This document shows positions 1 to 7,920 of a stretch of 64,000 nucleotides of DNA, in pieces (the first letter of the stretch is position 1; each line of letters begins with the position of its first letter). The stretch is taken from contig DATKWD010000108.1 of NCBI GenBank assembly GCA_035529695.1, forward strand, positions 36,679 to 100,678. The letters run 5' to 3'. The notes beneath the pieces are model-generated. The model searched no databases and had not been told where the DNA came from. It saw only the letters and a program-made list of their open reading frames with translations. The DNA is from DATKWD01 sp035529695. Its GTDB lineage: Bacteria > Actinomycetota > Acidimicrobiia > Acidimicrobiales > Salinilacustritrichaceae. A program made the translations under genes and the position numbers.

Positions 1-572
1 ACGACCTCGGCGGTCGTGAGGTGGATGGGGGTCTGCGGGCCGCTCGAGTTCACCCACAGCAGCGCACCCCCCGGCCGAAGGACCCGATCGACCTCGGACG
101 GGAACAGAAATGCGTTGATCAGCACGAGCGCGTCGACCGACGCATCCGCAACCGGCAACGCGTCGCCGTCTGCCAACACGCGGTGTGCGGGTCCGGCCGG
201 CGCACGCAGGCTCATCTCGATGGCGATGTCGACGGCCAGCGCTGCGGCGAAACGCTCGGCAAGCATCGGCGAGTAGAAGCCCGTGCCTGCACCCAACTCG
301 ACGGCAGTCTCACAACGATCGAGCAGCGGATCGAGACCCCGGATGAGGGCGTCGGTGACGACTGCGAACCGCTCGGGAGAACTTCGGGTGTGCCATTCGG
401 TGGCGAGCACGTCGAAGAACCCGGCCACCTCGATGCGGGCCGCATGGTCCCACGCTGGAGCCTGAAGGCCTGCGGCACGACGAGTCATCACGCGCATCGG
501 ATGTTCGTCGTTCCCCGACCCCGACGGCTCGTGTCCTGGGACCTCGACGTCAGGGAGCCACTCGATGCTCAT
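1..572 (-). CDS. Class I SAM-dependent methyltransferase (3' part cut by window edge)
   Basis: The frame is open from an ATG at 572 and runs off the window, so only the first 190 residues are seen. A glycine-rich SAM-binding motif I (VELGAGTG, about residues 91-98) is followed by an acidic motif with a GDALPVADASVDALV stretch near residue 135 and a LRPGG turn near 165. This order is typical of the Methyltransf_11 type of small-molecule methyltransferase. The substrate cannot be told from sequence. It starts 33 bases downstream of lhr on the same strand and may be co-transcribed with it. Confidence 0.8.
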   Translation of the reverse strand, partial: MSIEWLPDVEVPGHEPSGSGNDEHPMRVMTRRAAGLQAPAWDHAARIEVAGFFDVLATEWHTRSSPERFAVVTDALIRGLDPLLDRCETAVELGAGTGFYSPMLAERFAAALAVDIAIEMSLRAPAGPAHRVLADGDALPVADASVDALVLINAFLFPSEVDRVLRPGGALLWVNSSGPQTPIHLTTAEV

Positions 573-605
573 CCACCCAGTGTGGACGCTGGACCGGAGC
601 CACAT

Positions 606-3600
606 TCAACGGGCACGCGACGGGCGCCAGGTCAGTCCCTTGTAGCCATCGGTGAAGCCTGCGGCGATGAGCACTTCGGCGTGCGGTGACTCGGCCACAC
701 GGGCTCGGTCGATCTTGCGGATCTCGAGGTTCCGGTACCGCCCCGACGTGGCGAGATCCTTGATGGCCTCGGCCCATCGGTGGTCGTGGCCGGTGCGGTC
801 GAAGGTGACGAGAGCATGTCCACCACGCTCGACGTACACCGCAGGGACACCGTCGATGAGCACCACGTGTGCGCCGGCTTGGCGGGCGGGACGACCCGCC
901 GACTCGGGCCACGGCAACGACGCGCCGTAGGGCTGAGCGGGGTCGGTGGCCGCCAGCAGCACCGGCACGTCGTCGGGGTCGGGGTCACGCATCGATCGAA
1001 GCCGATCGACCGCACCGGGCACGGCGAACTGCGCCGCCCCACGACCTGCGACGAAGTAGCCGCGCCGCACCTCACCCCGTTCCTCGAGGGCCTTGAGCAT
1101 CGGATAGACGCCGGCGAACCCCCCTTGGGCGCCCTCGCCCAGCGCCGCTTCACGGGTCAACACGCCGTAGCGTTCGAGAAGCTGCTGGGCCCGCGCGTGG
1201 GCGACCTCGGTCGGCGCCGGGTGAGGCTGGAGCAGCGGCGCCACCGCGGACCACCGGCCCGAGCCCGCCGGCGGGCCGAGGCGCGACAAACGACCCGGAC
1301 GCGGGCGGCCACGTCCCCGGTTCGCCGCCGACCGCCGGGGCCGACCGGCGAGATACGAACGGAGCGGCGCCAGCGAGTCGTTGGTGACGTGCCCCGCCCA
1401 CACAAGATCCCACAACGCGGCAAGCACGGCCTCGTCGTCGTAGTCGTGGCCGGCGCCGTGCACTGCCCCGAGCACGTCGGTCCAGAACGACGCACCCCGG
1501 GCGGTGAGGTGATCGAGGATCGCCGACTGCACATCTCCCTCGGGGACCTCGTCCGGGCTCGGGACGAGCAGCGGGGCCTGATCTCGAAAGACGAGCCGCA
1601 CGCGGCCGTCGCGGGCGCCGAGCGACCCGGCACCGATCCAGACGATCTCGCCGGTCGAACAGAGTCGGTCGAGGTCGGCGGGGCGGTACTCGGCGAGCCG
1701 AGCAGGAAGCAGATCGGCCTCGAGCACCGAGGCGACCAGTGGGGCACCCGACAGCTGGCCGAGCGAGTCGATCAGGGCATCGAAGGACCGCCGTTGGCTC
1801 CCGACGTGGTGCCACGCAGGGAGGAACCGCCCCAGGGCATCGCCTTCGACCGGTTCGACCTCGCGACGCAGCGCCGCCAACGAGCGACGCCGCAGCATCT
1901 TCAGGACGTCTTCGTCGCACCACTCGCGAGCGGCACCTCCGGGCCGGAACTCGCCTCGCACAACCCGCGACTGTGCTTCGAGCGCCTCGAGTGCCGGCCG
2001 GACGCGATCGAGCTGGACGCCGTATCGGCGCGCCAGGTCGTCGGTCACGAACGGCCCGTGGGTCTTGGCGTAGCGCGCGGCCAACTCGACCCACGGGGCG
2101 TCCTGGACCTCGGTGAACGCGATCGGCAATCCCATCGGCGCCGCGACCCCGAGCGCATCACGCAACCGGCCGGCGTCCTCGGCGGCAGCGATCCGTTCTT
2201 CGCCCGCGATGTTGACCCGGTAGGCGCGGCGCACGGCTTCGAGCTCGGCGACCAGTGCGTCTGCGTCGGTGCCGACGGTGCGGCCGTCGATCTCGAGCAG
2301 GCTCAGCGGGCCGAGCCGGCGCAGCAGATCGTGCACCTCGTCGGCATCGCGGGCCCGACGACCTTCGACGAGGCATTGGAGTTCGAGTTCGAGGTCGGCC
2401 AGCGCTTCGGGATCGATGAGCTCGCGGAGCTCCTCTGCGCCCAGCAGCTCGCGCAACAGGTCGCGGTCGAGCGACAACGCAGCAGCACGCCGCTCGGCCA
2501 GCGGTGCATCGCCTTCGTACATGTACACCGCGATCCAGCCGAACATGAGCGACTGGGCGAAGGGCGAGGCTCGGTCGGTCTCGACGGTGACCATCCGGAC
2601 CCGACGGCTCCGCAGGTCGGTGAGGACCTGCTTCAGGGCCGGCACGTCGAACACGTCGTTCATGCACTCGCGGGTCGCTTCGAGCAGCATCGGGAACGTC
2701 GGATACTTCGCAGCGACACCGAGGAGGTCGGCAGCCTTCTGGCGCTGCTGCCACAACGGTGTGCGGCGGTCCGGCCGGCGTCGCGGCAGCAACAGGGCGC
2801 GACCGGCACACTCTCGGAACCGGCTGGCGAACATCGCGGTCTGAGGCAACTGCCGGACGAGGAGTTCCTCGAGTTCGTCGGGATCGACCGTCAGCAGCTC
2901 GACGGGGATCTCGTCGATGGCTTCGGGCAACCGCAACACGATGCCGTCGTCGCTCCACATCAACTCGACCTCCATCCCCCACTCCTCGGCGAGCAGGAGC
3001 TGGAGCGCCATTCCCCACGGCGCATGGACCTGGGCGCCGAACGGTGACAACACACAGATCCGCCAGTCACCGATCTCGTCGCGGAACCGTTCGACGACGA
3101 TGGTCCGATCGTCGGGCAGCGCCCCGGTCGCCTCGGCCTGCTCGTCGAGATACGCCACGAGATTCGTCGCCGCTCGCGGATCGAGGCCGTGGTCTCGACG
3201 AAGGACTTCGACCGGATCGTCGACGGTCCGGATCTCGCGCACGAACGCGCCGATCGCCTGACCGAGCTCGAGCGGACGTCCCGGCCCGTCTCCGTGCCAG
3301 AAGGGCATCTTCCCCGGCTGTCCGGGCGCCGGGGTGACGACGACGCGCTCGAAGGTGATGTCCTCGATGCGCCACGTCGACGCACCGAGCAGAAAGGTCT
3401 CGCCGGGACGGCTCTCGTAGACCATCTCCTCGTCGAGCTCGCCGACTCTCGTGCCATCGGGGAGGAACACGCCGAACAGGCCGCGGTCCGGAATCGTTCC
3501 GGCGTTGGTGACTGCCAGCCTCTGAGCGCCCGCTCGCCCGCGGACCACCCCCTCGATGCGGTCCCAGACGATGCGGGGCCTCAGCTCACCGAACTCCTCG

Positions 3601-5234
3601 GACGGATAGCGACCCGCCAGCAGATCGAGGACCGAGTGCAGGACGTCGTCGGACAGCTCGGCGAAGTTCGCCGAGCCACGGATCACGGCCTTCACGTCGT
3701 CGAGCGACCATTCGTCGAGCGCGCACATGGCCACGATCTGCTGCGACAGAACGTCCAGGGGGTTGCGCACGAAGTGGGTGTGCTCGATCTCACCGTCGAC
3801 CATGCGCTTCACCACCACCGCCGCCTCGAGAAGGTCGTGGCGGTGCTTCGGGAACAACTTCCCGGTGCTCGGTTGGCCGACCTGGTGACCGGCACGGCCG
3901 ATCCGCTGGAGGCCCCGGCTGACCGCACCGGGTGACTCCACCTGGATCACGAGGTCGACTGCACCCATGTCGATGCCGAGCTCGAGGCTGCTCGTGGCGA
4001 CCAGGCCCTTGAGGCGCCCGGCCTTGAGGTCGTCCTCGATCTGCAGCCGGCGCTCGCGGCTCAGCGAGCCGTGATGAGCCCGGACCAACTCGACCCCTTC
4101 GGCGAACTCGTCCGACAGTGGCGCCCGTCCCTCGGCCTCGGCCGCGCGGTTGATGCCCTCGACGTGCAGTTCGTTGAGGCGGATCGCCAAGCGCTCTGCG
4201 AGACGCCGTGCGTTCACGAAGATCAGCGTCGAGTGGTGTGCCTTCACCAGTTCGAGGAGCTCGGGGTGCATCGCCGGCCAGATGCTTCGTCGCACCGGAC
4301 CGGCAGCGGCGGGCCCGGACGTCGGCTCGTCGACGATGGTGCCCAACTCGGCCATGTCGTCCACCGGGACGACGACCTCGATGTCGAGGACCTTGCGGAT
4401 GCCCGCATCGACGATCCTCACCGGCCGAGGCGAGCCGTCGGCGCGACGGCCGACCAGGAAGTCGGCGATCTCCTCCAACGGTCGTTGCGTCGCAGACAAC
4501 CCGATTCTCTGCAATGTGCTGTTCCGTTCCCCGGCCACGGAGGCCGCGCTGTCCCGTTCCCCGGCCACGGAGGCCGCAACCGGCCGCTCACTCGCTGGCG
4601 CTCCCTCGCTCGCACCATCAAGTCGCTCCGGCGATGGAGTGTCCCCATCGCTCCCTCTTTCCACTTGCATGGCCTCCAAGCGTTCGAGGCTCAGTGAGAG
4701 GTGGGCGCCTCTCTTGGTGGCGGCGAGCGCGTGGATCTCGTCGATGATCACCGCATCGACCCGGGTCAGGGTCTCGCGGGCCTTGCTGGTGAGCATCAGG
4801 TAGAGCGATTCCGGTGTCGTGATGAGGATGTCGGGTGGCGACCTGACCAGGCGACGCCGCTCGTCGGGAGGGGTGTCACCCGTGCGGATGCCGACGGTCG
4901 GCTCGACGACCTCGACCCCGAGGCGATCGGCCGCGACCCTGATACCGGTCAGCGGGGCCCGCAGGTTCTTCTCGACGTCGACGGCGAGGGCGCGCAGCGG
5001 CGAGATGTAGAGAATTCGAGTGTGGCGATCGTCCGGATCAGTCGGCTCGGACACCAACTGGTCGATCCCCCACAGGAATGCCGAGAGCGTCTTGCCCGAC
5101 CCGGTGGGGGCGAGGATCAGAGCGTTGTGGCCGTCGGCGATGGCCGGCCACCCTTGTTCCTGCGGCGGTGTCGCAGCAGCGAACGAGGCTTCGAACCACG
5201 CCCGGACGGGTTCGGAGAACCGATCGAGCGCCAT
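606..5234 (-). CDS. lhr: Lhr-type ATP-dependent DNA helicase
   Basis: The 1542-residue product has the length of actinobacterial Lhr (large helicase-related), a superfamily 2 helicase that translocates on single-stranded DNA and acts in DNA repair. Visible motifs are Walker A (APTGSGKT, residues 42-49), a DEIH box in VIIDEIHAL near residue 165, motif III in GLSATQRP near 243, and helicase C-terminal motifs LVATSSLELGIDMG and QRIGRAGH. The long C-terminal half matches the Lhr winged-helix, beta-barrel and CTD region. An Ala/Ser/Gly/Glu-rich insert (about residues 192-240) between the DEIH box and motif III contains a tandem 30-bp repeat. The start is ATG 5234, six bases after a TACGTT hexamer, suggesting a leaderless transcript. 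Confidence 0.95.
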   Translation of the reverse strand: MALDRFSEPVRAWFEASFAAATPPQEQGWPAIADGHNALILAPTGSGKTLSAFLWGIDQLVSEPTDPDDRHTRILYISPLRALAVDVEKNLRAPLTGIRVAADRLGVEVVEPTVGIRTGDTPPDERRRLVRSPPDILITTPESLYLMLTSKARETLTRVDAVIIDEIHALAATKRGAHLSLSLERLEAMQVERGSDGDTPSPERLDGASEGAPASERPVAASVAGERDSAASVAGERNSTLQRIGLSATQRPLEEIADFLVGRRADGSPRPVRIVDAGIRKVLDIEVVVPVDDMAELGTIVDEPTSGPAAAGPVRRSIWPAMHPELLELVKAHHSTLIFVNARRLAERLAIRLNELHVEGINRAAEAEGRAPLSDEFAEGVELVRAHHGSLSRERRLQIEDDLKAGRLKGLVATSSLELGIDMGAVDLVIQVESPGAVSRGLQRIGRAGHQVGQPSTGKLFPKHRHDLLEAAVVVKRMVDGEIEHTHFVRNPLDVLSQQIVAMCALDEWSLDDVKAVIRGSANFAELSDDVLHSVLDLLAGRYPSEEFGELRPRIVWDRIEGVVRGRAGAQRLAVTNAGTIPDRGLFGVFLPDGTRVGELDEEMVYESRPGETFLLGASTWRIEDITFERVVVTPAPGQPGKMPFWHGDGPGRPLELGQAIGAFVREIRTVDDPVEVLRRDHGLDPRAATNLVAYLDEQAEATGALPDDRTIVVERFRDEIGDWRICVLSPFGAQVHAPWGMALQLLLAEEWGMEVELMWSDDGIVLRLPEAIDEIPVELLTVDPDELEELLVRQLPQTAMFASRFRECAGRALLLPRRRPDRRTPLWQQRQKAADLLGVAAKYPTFPMLLEATRECMNDVFDVPALKQVLTDLRSRRVRMVTVETDRASPFAQSLMFGWIAVYMYEGDAPLAERRAAALSLDRDLLRELLGAEELRELIDPEALADLELELQCLVEGRRARDADEVHDLLRRLGPLSLLEIDGRTVGTDADALVAELEAVRRAYRVNIAGEERIAAAEDAGRLRDALGVAAPMGLPIAFTEVQDAPWVELAARYAKTHGPFVTDDLARRYGVQLDRVRPALEALEAQSRVVRGEFRPGGAAREWCDEDVLKMLRRRSLAALRREVEPVEGDALGRFLPAWHHVGSQRRSFDALIDSLGQLSGAPLVASVLEADLLPARLAEYRPADLDRLCSTGEIVWIGAGSLGARDGRVRLVFRDQAPLLVPSPDEVPEGDVQSAILDHLTARGASFWTDVLGAVHGAGHDYDDEAVLAALWDLVWAGHVTNDSLAPLRSYLAGRPRRSAANRGRGRPRPGRLSRLGPPAGSGRWSAVAPLLQPHPAPTEVAHARAQQLLERYGVLTREAALGEGAQGGFAGVYPMLKALEERGEVRRGYFVAGRGAAQFAVPGAVDRLRSMRDPDPDDVPVLLAATDPAQPYGASLPWPESAGRPARQAGAHVVLIDGVPAVYVERGGHALVTFDRTGHDHRWAEAIKDLATSGRYRNLEIRKIDRARVAESPHAEVLIAAGFTDGYKGLTWRPSRAR
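4524..4583. repeat. Tandem 30-bp palindromic repeat inside lhr
   Basis: Two 30-bp units lie head to tail (4524-4553 and 4554-4583). Their first 24 bases are identical and each contains the inverted repeat CGGCC / GGCCG around ACGGA. The unit is in frame and encodes ten residues, giving two copies of AASVAGER in Lhr. It sits in a low-complexity linker, so it probably does not disturb the helicase fold. Confidence 0.85.
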
Positions 5235-5240
5235 CGACTC

Positions 5241-5246
5241 AACGTA
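5241..5246 (-). promoter_or_regulatory. Leaderless -10 of lhr
   Basis: TACGTT on the minus strand, six bases before the lhr ATG. No Shine-Dalgarno sequence is present. Confidence 0.5.
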
Positions 5247-5301
5247 TCGACCCGGCGTGACACGCCACCCGCGAACCCGTCACGGCCACGATCCGCGCCG
5301 A

Positions 5302-5307
5302 TAGCCT
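5302..5307 (+). promoter_or_regulatory. Leaderless -10 of the sucrase/ferredoxin-like gene
   Basis: TAGCCT eight bases before ATG 5316. It is divergent from the lhr promoter 55 bases away. Confidence 0.5.
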
Positions 5308-5315
5308 CGGCCGCC

Positions 5316-6260
5316 ATGAAGCTGTCGGTCGACCCGGATCGCTGCGCGCCGTTCAACCGCAACGCCGGCATCGATCCGATCGGCAGCGCCGGCCACTACC
5401 ACTCGTTCATCCTCGTCGAGGTCGCACTGCCGTGGCCTCGGGAGATCACCCTCGCGGACGAACTGGCCGGCGTCACCGACGTGATCGACGCCGTCGAGGC
5501 CCGCGACGGGCGGCTGGTCCGGGTCCTCGGCATCGTGCCGCTCGGCGACCGGGGTGAGCAGCAGCGCAGAATCATCCACTACCACCGGGCGGTCTCCGAG
5601 CAGGTCACTGCTTTCGACGGTCACGAGCTGGTGATCGAGGCCGGCGACGAGGTCGCCACGATCGAGGCCATGCTCGACGAACCCGACAGCGCACGGCTCA
5701 CGCCGGTCGCCGGCCCGGACGTTCTCATCTGCACCCACGGCAGCCGCGACGTGTGCTGCGGCGGCGACGGCATGCGCCTCCACCTGGCGGCAGCCGACGG
5801 TCTTCAGGGGGTACGGGTGTGGCGCTGCAGCCACACCGGAGGACACCGGTTCGCTCCCACCTCGATCACCTTCCCAGACGGCCGGTTCTGGGCATATCTG
5901 GATGAAGAGAAGCTCGCCGCCATCGTCGACCGGAACATCGATCCGGCCTCGCTTCGCCACAACGACCGAGGCTCATCGGGCTTCGGGTCTCCGTTCGCCC
6001 AGATCGCCGAGCGCGAACTGTTCGCCGTCATCGGTTGGACCATGAACGACGGCTCTCGTTGGGTCGTCCACGAGGAGAATGACGGCAGGCGCGGCTCGGC
6101 ACAGATCGTGCACGAGGCGCCCGACGGCACACGCACCTCGGTCGAGGTCAGTTCCGAGCTCGCGCAGCGGTACCCGGCGATGGTGTGCGGCGAAGGAGCC
6201 GATCCGAGCGGGAAGACCTTCGACGAGTACCGAGTGATCTCGACCAAGCACCAGCCCTGA
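5316..6260 (+). CDS. Sucrase/ferredoxin-like family protein
   Basis: This 314-residue protein resembles the Suc_Fer-like family, whose C-terminal half is a thioredoxin-fold [2Fe-2S] ferredoxin-like domain. The cluster-ligand region is visible as CTHGSRDVCC (cysteines 139, 147, 148) and WRCSHTGGHRFAPT (Cys171, with histidines). The role in bacteria is poorly defined; an electron-transfer or redox function is the usual inference. The ATG at 5316 is chosen because it follows a TAGCCT hexamer by eight bases and the family N-terminus begins here, although the frame stays open far upstream inside lhr antisense sequence. Confidence 0.8.
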   Translation: MKLSVDPDRCAPFNRNAGIDPIGSAGHYHSFILVEVALPWPREITLADELAGVTDVIDAVEARDGRLVRVLGIVPLGDRGEQQRRIIHYHRAVSEQVTAFDGHELVIEAGDEVATIEAMLDEPDSARLTPVAGPDVLICTHGSRDVCCGGDGMRLHLAAADGLQGVRVWRCSHTGGHRFAPTSITFPDGRFWAYLDEEKLAAIVDRNIDPASLRHNDRGSSGFGSPFAQIAERELFAVIGWTMNDGSRWVVHEENDGRRGSAQIVHEAPDGTRTSVEVSSELAQRYPAMVCGEGADPSGKTFDEYRVISTKHQP

Positions 6261-6271
6261 CACCCCCGCCT

Positions 6272-6320
6272 GATCTTCGTTGCTCTCCTGCCACATAGTG
6301 GCGACAGAGCAACGAAGATC
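6272..6320. repeat. 49-nt compound palindrome
   Basis: A perfect 15-bp inverted repeat (GATCTTCGTTGCTCT at 6272-6286, its complement at 6306-6320) encloses a second perfect hairpin GCCAC-ATA-GTGGC (6290-6302). It lies 12 bases after the stop of the sucrase/ferredoxin-like gene. It could terminate transcription, but no U-run follows and near-perfect symmetry is unusual for a simple terminator. Confidence 0.8.
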
Positions 6321-6382
6321 CCGGGGGGAGGGGTGGTTGCATCGCGAGCCCTTGGTCCGCGAGCGGCCTGGCGGTTGGCCGA

Positions 6383-6388
6383 TAGCGT
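6383..6388 (+). promoter_or_regulatory. Possible -10 of the VIT1-type gene
   Basis: TAGCGT ten bases before ATG 6399, at the long end of the spacing seen in this window. Confidence 0.4.
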
Positions 6389-6398
6389 CTGTATCGGC

Positions 6399-7121
6399 AT
6401 GACCGAACGCACACCACTTGTTCACCACGTCGGACATGAAGATCACCGGGGCATCGGTGGCGGCCAGGCGCGCGCCGCCGTGTTCGGCTTCTCCGACGGC
6501 CTGGTGTCGAACGTGTCGCTCGTGCTCGGCGTCGCAGGCAGCTCGGCGGGGGCCGACTTCGTCCGTCTCGCCGGCGTGGCCGGGCTCGTGGCGGGCGCCG
6601 TCTCGATGGCCGCCGGAGAGTACGTGTCGATGCAGGCCCAACGCGAGCTCCTCGAGCGCGAGCTCGCAATCGAGCGACGAGAACTGGCACGCAATCCCGA
6701 GGCCGAGACGCGTGAGCTGGCCGGCATCTACCGCTCGCGGGGTGTCGCAGCCGAGACCGCACAAACGCTGGCCGAGGAGATGATGCGCGACCCCGAGGTG
6801 GCCCTCGAGGTCCACGCTCGCGAAGAGCTGGGCGTCGACCCGTCCGACCTGGGCTCACCGGTCGGTGCCGCACTGGCGTCGCTCGCGGCATTCGCCTCGG
6901 GCGCCCTCATCCCCGTGGTGCCCTGGTTCTTCGCGTCAGGGACCGCTGCGATCGTGCTCTCACTGGTGCTCGGCCTGGTGGCCGCCCTCGCCGCCGGTGC
7001 CATCCTCGGGGTGGTGACCGAGCGGTCGCGTGTCCGGTCGGCGCTCCGGCAGGCCGGGATCATGATCGGCGCATCGGCAGTCACCTACGCCATCGGCGCC
7101 GCCATCGGCGTCAGCGTCTGA
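6399..7121 (+). CDS. VIT1/CCC1 family iron/manganese transporter
   Basis: The 240-residue membrane protein has the VIT1/CCC1 signature AAVFGFSDGLVSNVSLVLGV in its first helix and GAVSMAAGEYVSMQAQREL in the second. A charged cytoplasmic helical region follows (about residues 85-150, with repeated Glu and Asp), which in this family binds metal. The last three membrane segments end the protein. The family exports Fe2+ or Mn2+ from the cytosol in exchange for protons. The ATG at 6399 is chosen over an upstream in-frame start at 6333 because the conserved N-terminus begins here and a TAGCGT hexamer precedes it. Confidence 0.9.
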   Translation: MTERTPLVHHVGHEDHRGIGGGQARAAVFGFSDGLVSNVSLVLGVAGSSAGADFVRLAGVAGLVAGAVSMAAGEYVSMQAQRELLERELAIERRELARNPEAETRELAGIYRSRGVAAETAQTLAEEMMRDPEVALEVHAREELGVDPSDLGSPVGAALASLAAFASGALIPVVPWFFASGTAAIVLSLVLGLVAALAAGAILGVVTERSRVRSALRQAGIMIGASAVTYAIGAAIGVSV

Positions 7122-7141
7122 CGGCGGTCACCCGTTCCGTC

Positions 7142-7217
7142 GGCGATTTCGCGGTCTGCCGTCGACCCCACTGCCCAGAGCCACCAGAACCACGACGAAA
7201 ACGGGGATCGACGGCAG
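7142..7217. repeat. Intergenic palindromic element, copy A
   Basis: A 76-nt element between the convergent VIT1 and O-methyltransferase genes. It aligns without gaps to 35691-35766 (51 of 76 bases identical by eye; 25 of 31 in the right part). Its arms TCTGCCGTCGACCCC (7155-7169) and the matching 7203-7218 form a stem with one bulge. Position suggests a bidirectional terminator; sequence similarity to copy B suggests a repeat family. Confidence 0.65.
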
Positions 7218-7223
7218 AGAGCG

Positions 7224-7889
7224 TCACCGGCGACTGATCAGGGTGACGCCGTCGGACAGCGGGAGCATGGCGATGTCGAGGCGGTCGTCGACCGCGACGG
7301 CGTCGTTGAACGCGCGGATGGCCCGGGTGTTCTCGTCGTCGACATCAGGATCGACGACTGCGCCGCTCCACAGCACGTTGTCGACCGCGACCACACCGCG
7401 GTCGGTGAGGCGGGGCAGCAAGGCCTCGAGGTAGGCGGCGTAGTTGGGCTTGTCGGCATCGATGAAGGCGAAGTCGAACGTCGGCAGCTCGGGCATCGCT
7501 GCGACCGACGCGAGCGCGGGGCCGAGCCGGAGATCGATCTTGTCGGCCACCCCGGCCTGCTCCCAGAACGGCCGTCCGACCGAGGTCCATTCGTCGCTCA
7601 CGTCGAGGCAGATGAGCTGGCCGTCGTCGGGCAGCCCGCGGGCGATGCAGAGCGCCGAGTAGCCGGTGAACGTGCCGATCTCGATGGCGTGCTGTACCCC
7701 CATGGCCCGCACGAACCAGGTCAGGAACGCACCCTGCTCGGGGGCGATCTGCATCATCGCGAAGTCGCCCGCGTGCTCGGCGGTCGCGTCGATCAGGCCC
7801 AAGAGCACCTCATCGGGCGGTGTCGAGTGCTCGACGAGGTATGTGTGGAGGTCGTCGGTCAGTTGAACATGCTTCGGGCCATCAGCCAT
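7224..7889 (-). CDS. O-methyltransferase (family 3, CCoAOMT-like)
   Basis: This 221-residue protein matches the Methyltransf_3 family of cation-dependent catechol-type O-methyltransferases. The N-terminal SEHSTPPDE-like lead is followed by the SAM motif AIEIGTFTGYSALCIARGLP (about residues 70-90), the acidic LICLDVSDEW, and the metal-binding FDFAFIDADKPNYAAY and VVAVDNVLWSG segments. The acceptor is unknown. It is a single gene convergent with the VIT1 gene and head-to-tail with the molybdoenzyme gene, which ends 31 bases upstream of its start. Confidence 0.9.
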   Translation of the reverse strand: MADGPKHVQLTDDLHTYLVEHSTPPDEVLLGLIDATAEHAGDFAMMQIAPEQGAFLTWFVRAMGVQHAIEIGTFTGYSALCIARGLPDDGQLICLDVSDEWTSVGRPFWEQAGVADKIDLRLGPALASVAAMPELPTFDFAFIDADKPNYAAYLEALLPRLTDRGVVAVDNVLWSGAVVDPDVDDENTRAIRAFNDAVAVDDRLDIAMLPLSDGVTLISRR

Positions 7890-7920
7890 CGGAGATGCGT
7901 AGCACGGCGGCGACGATCCA

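Noticed and set aside
780..3047. Long plus-strand open frame antisense to lhr
   Set aside because: It is a GC-rich shadow of lhr with no recognisable domain; the lhr frame has clear helicase motifs.
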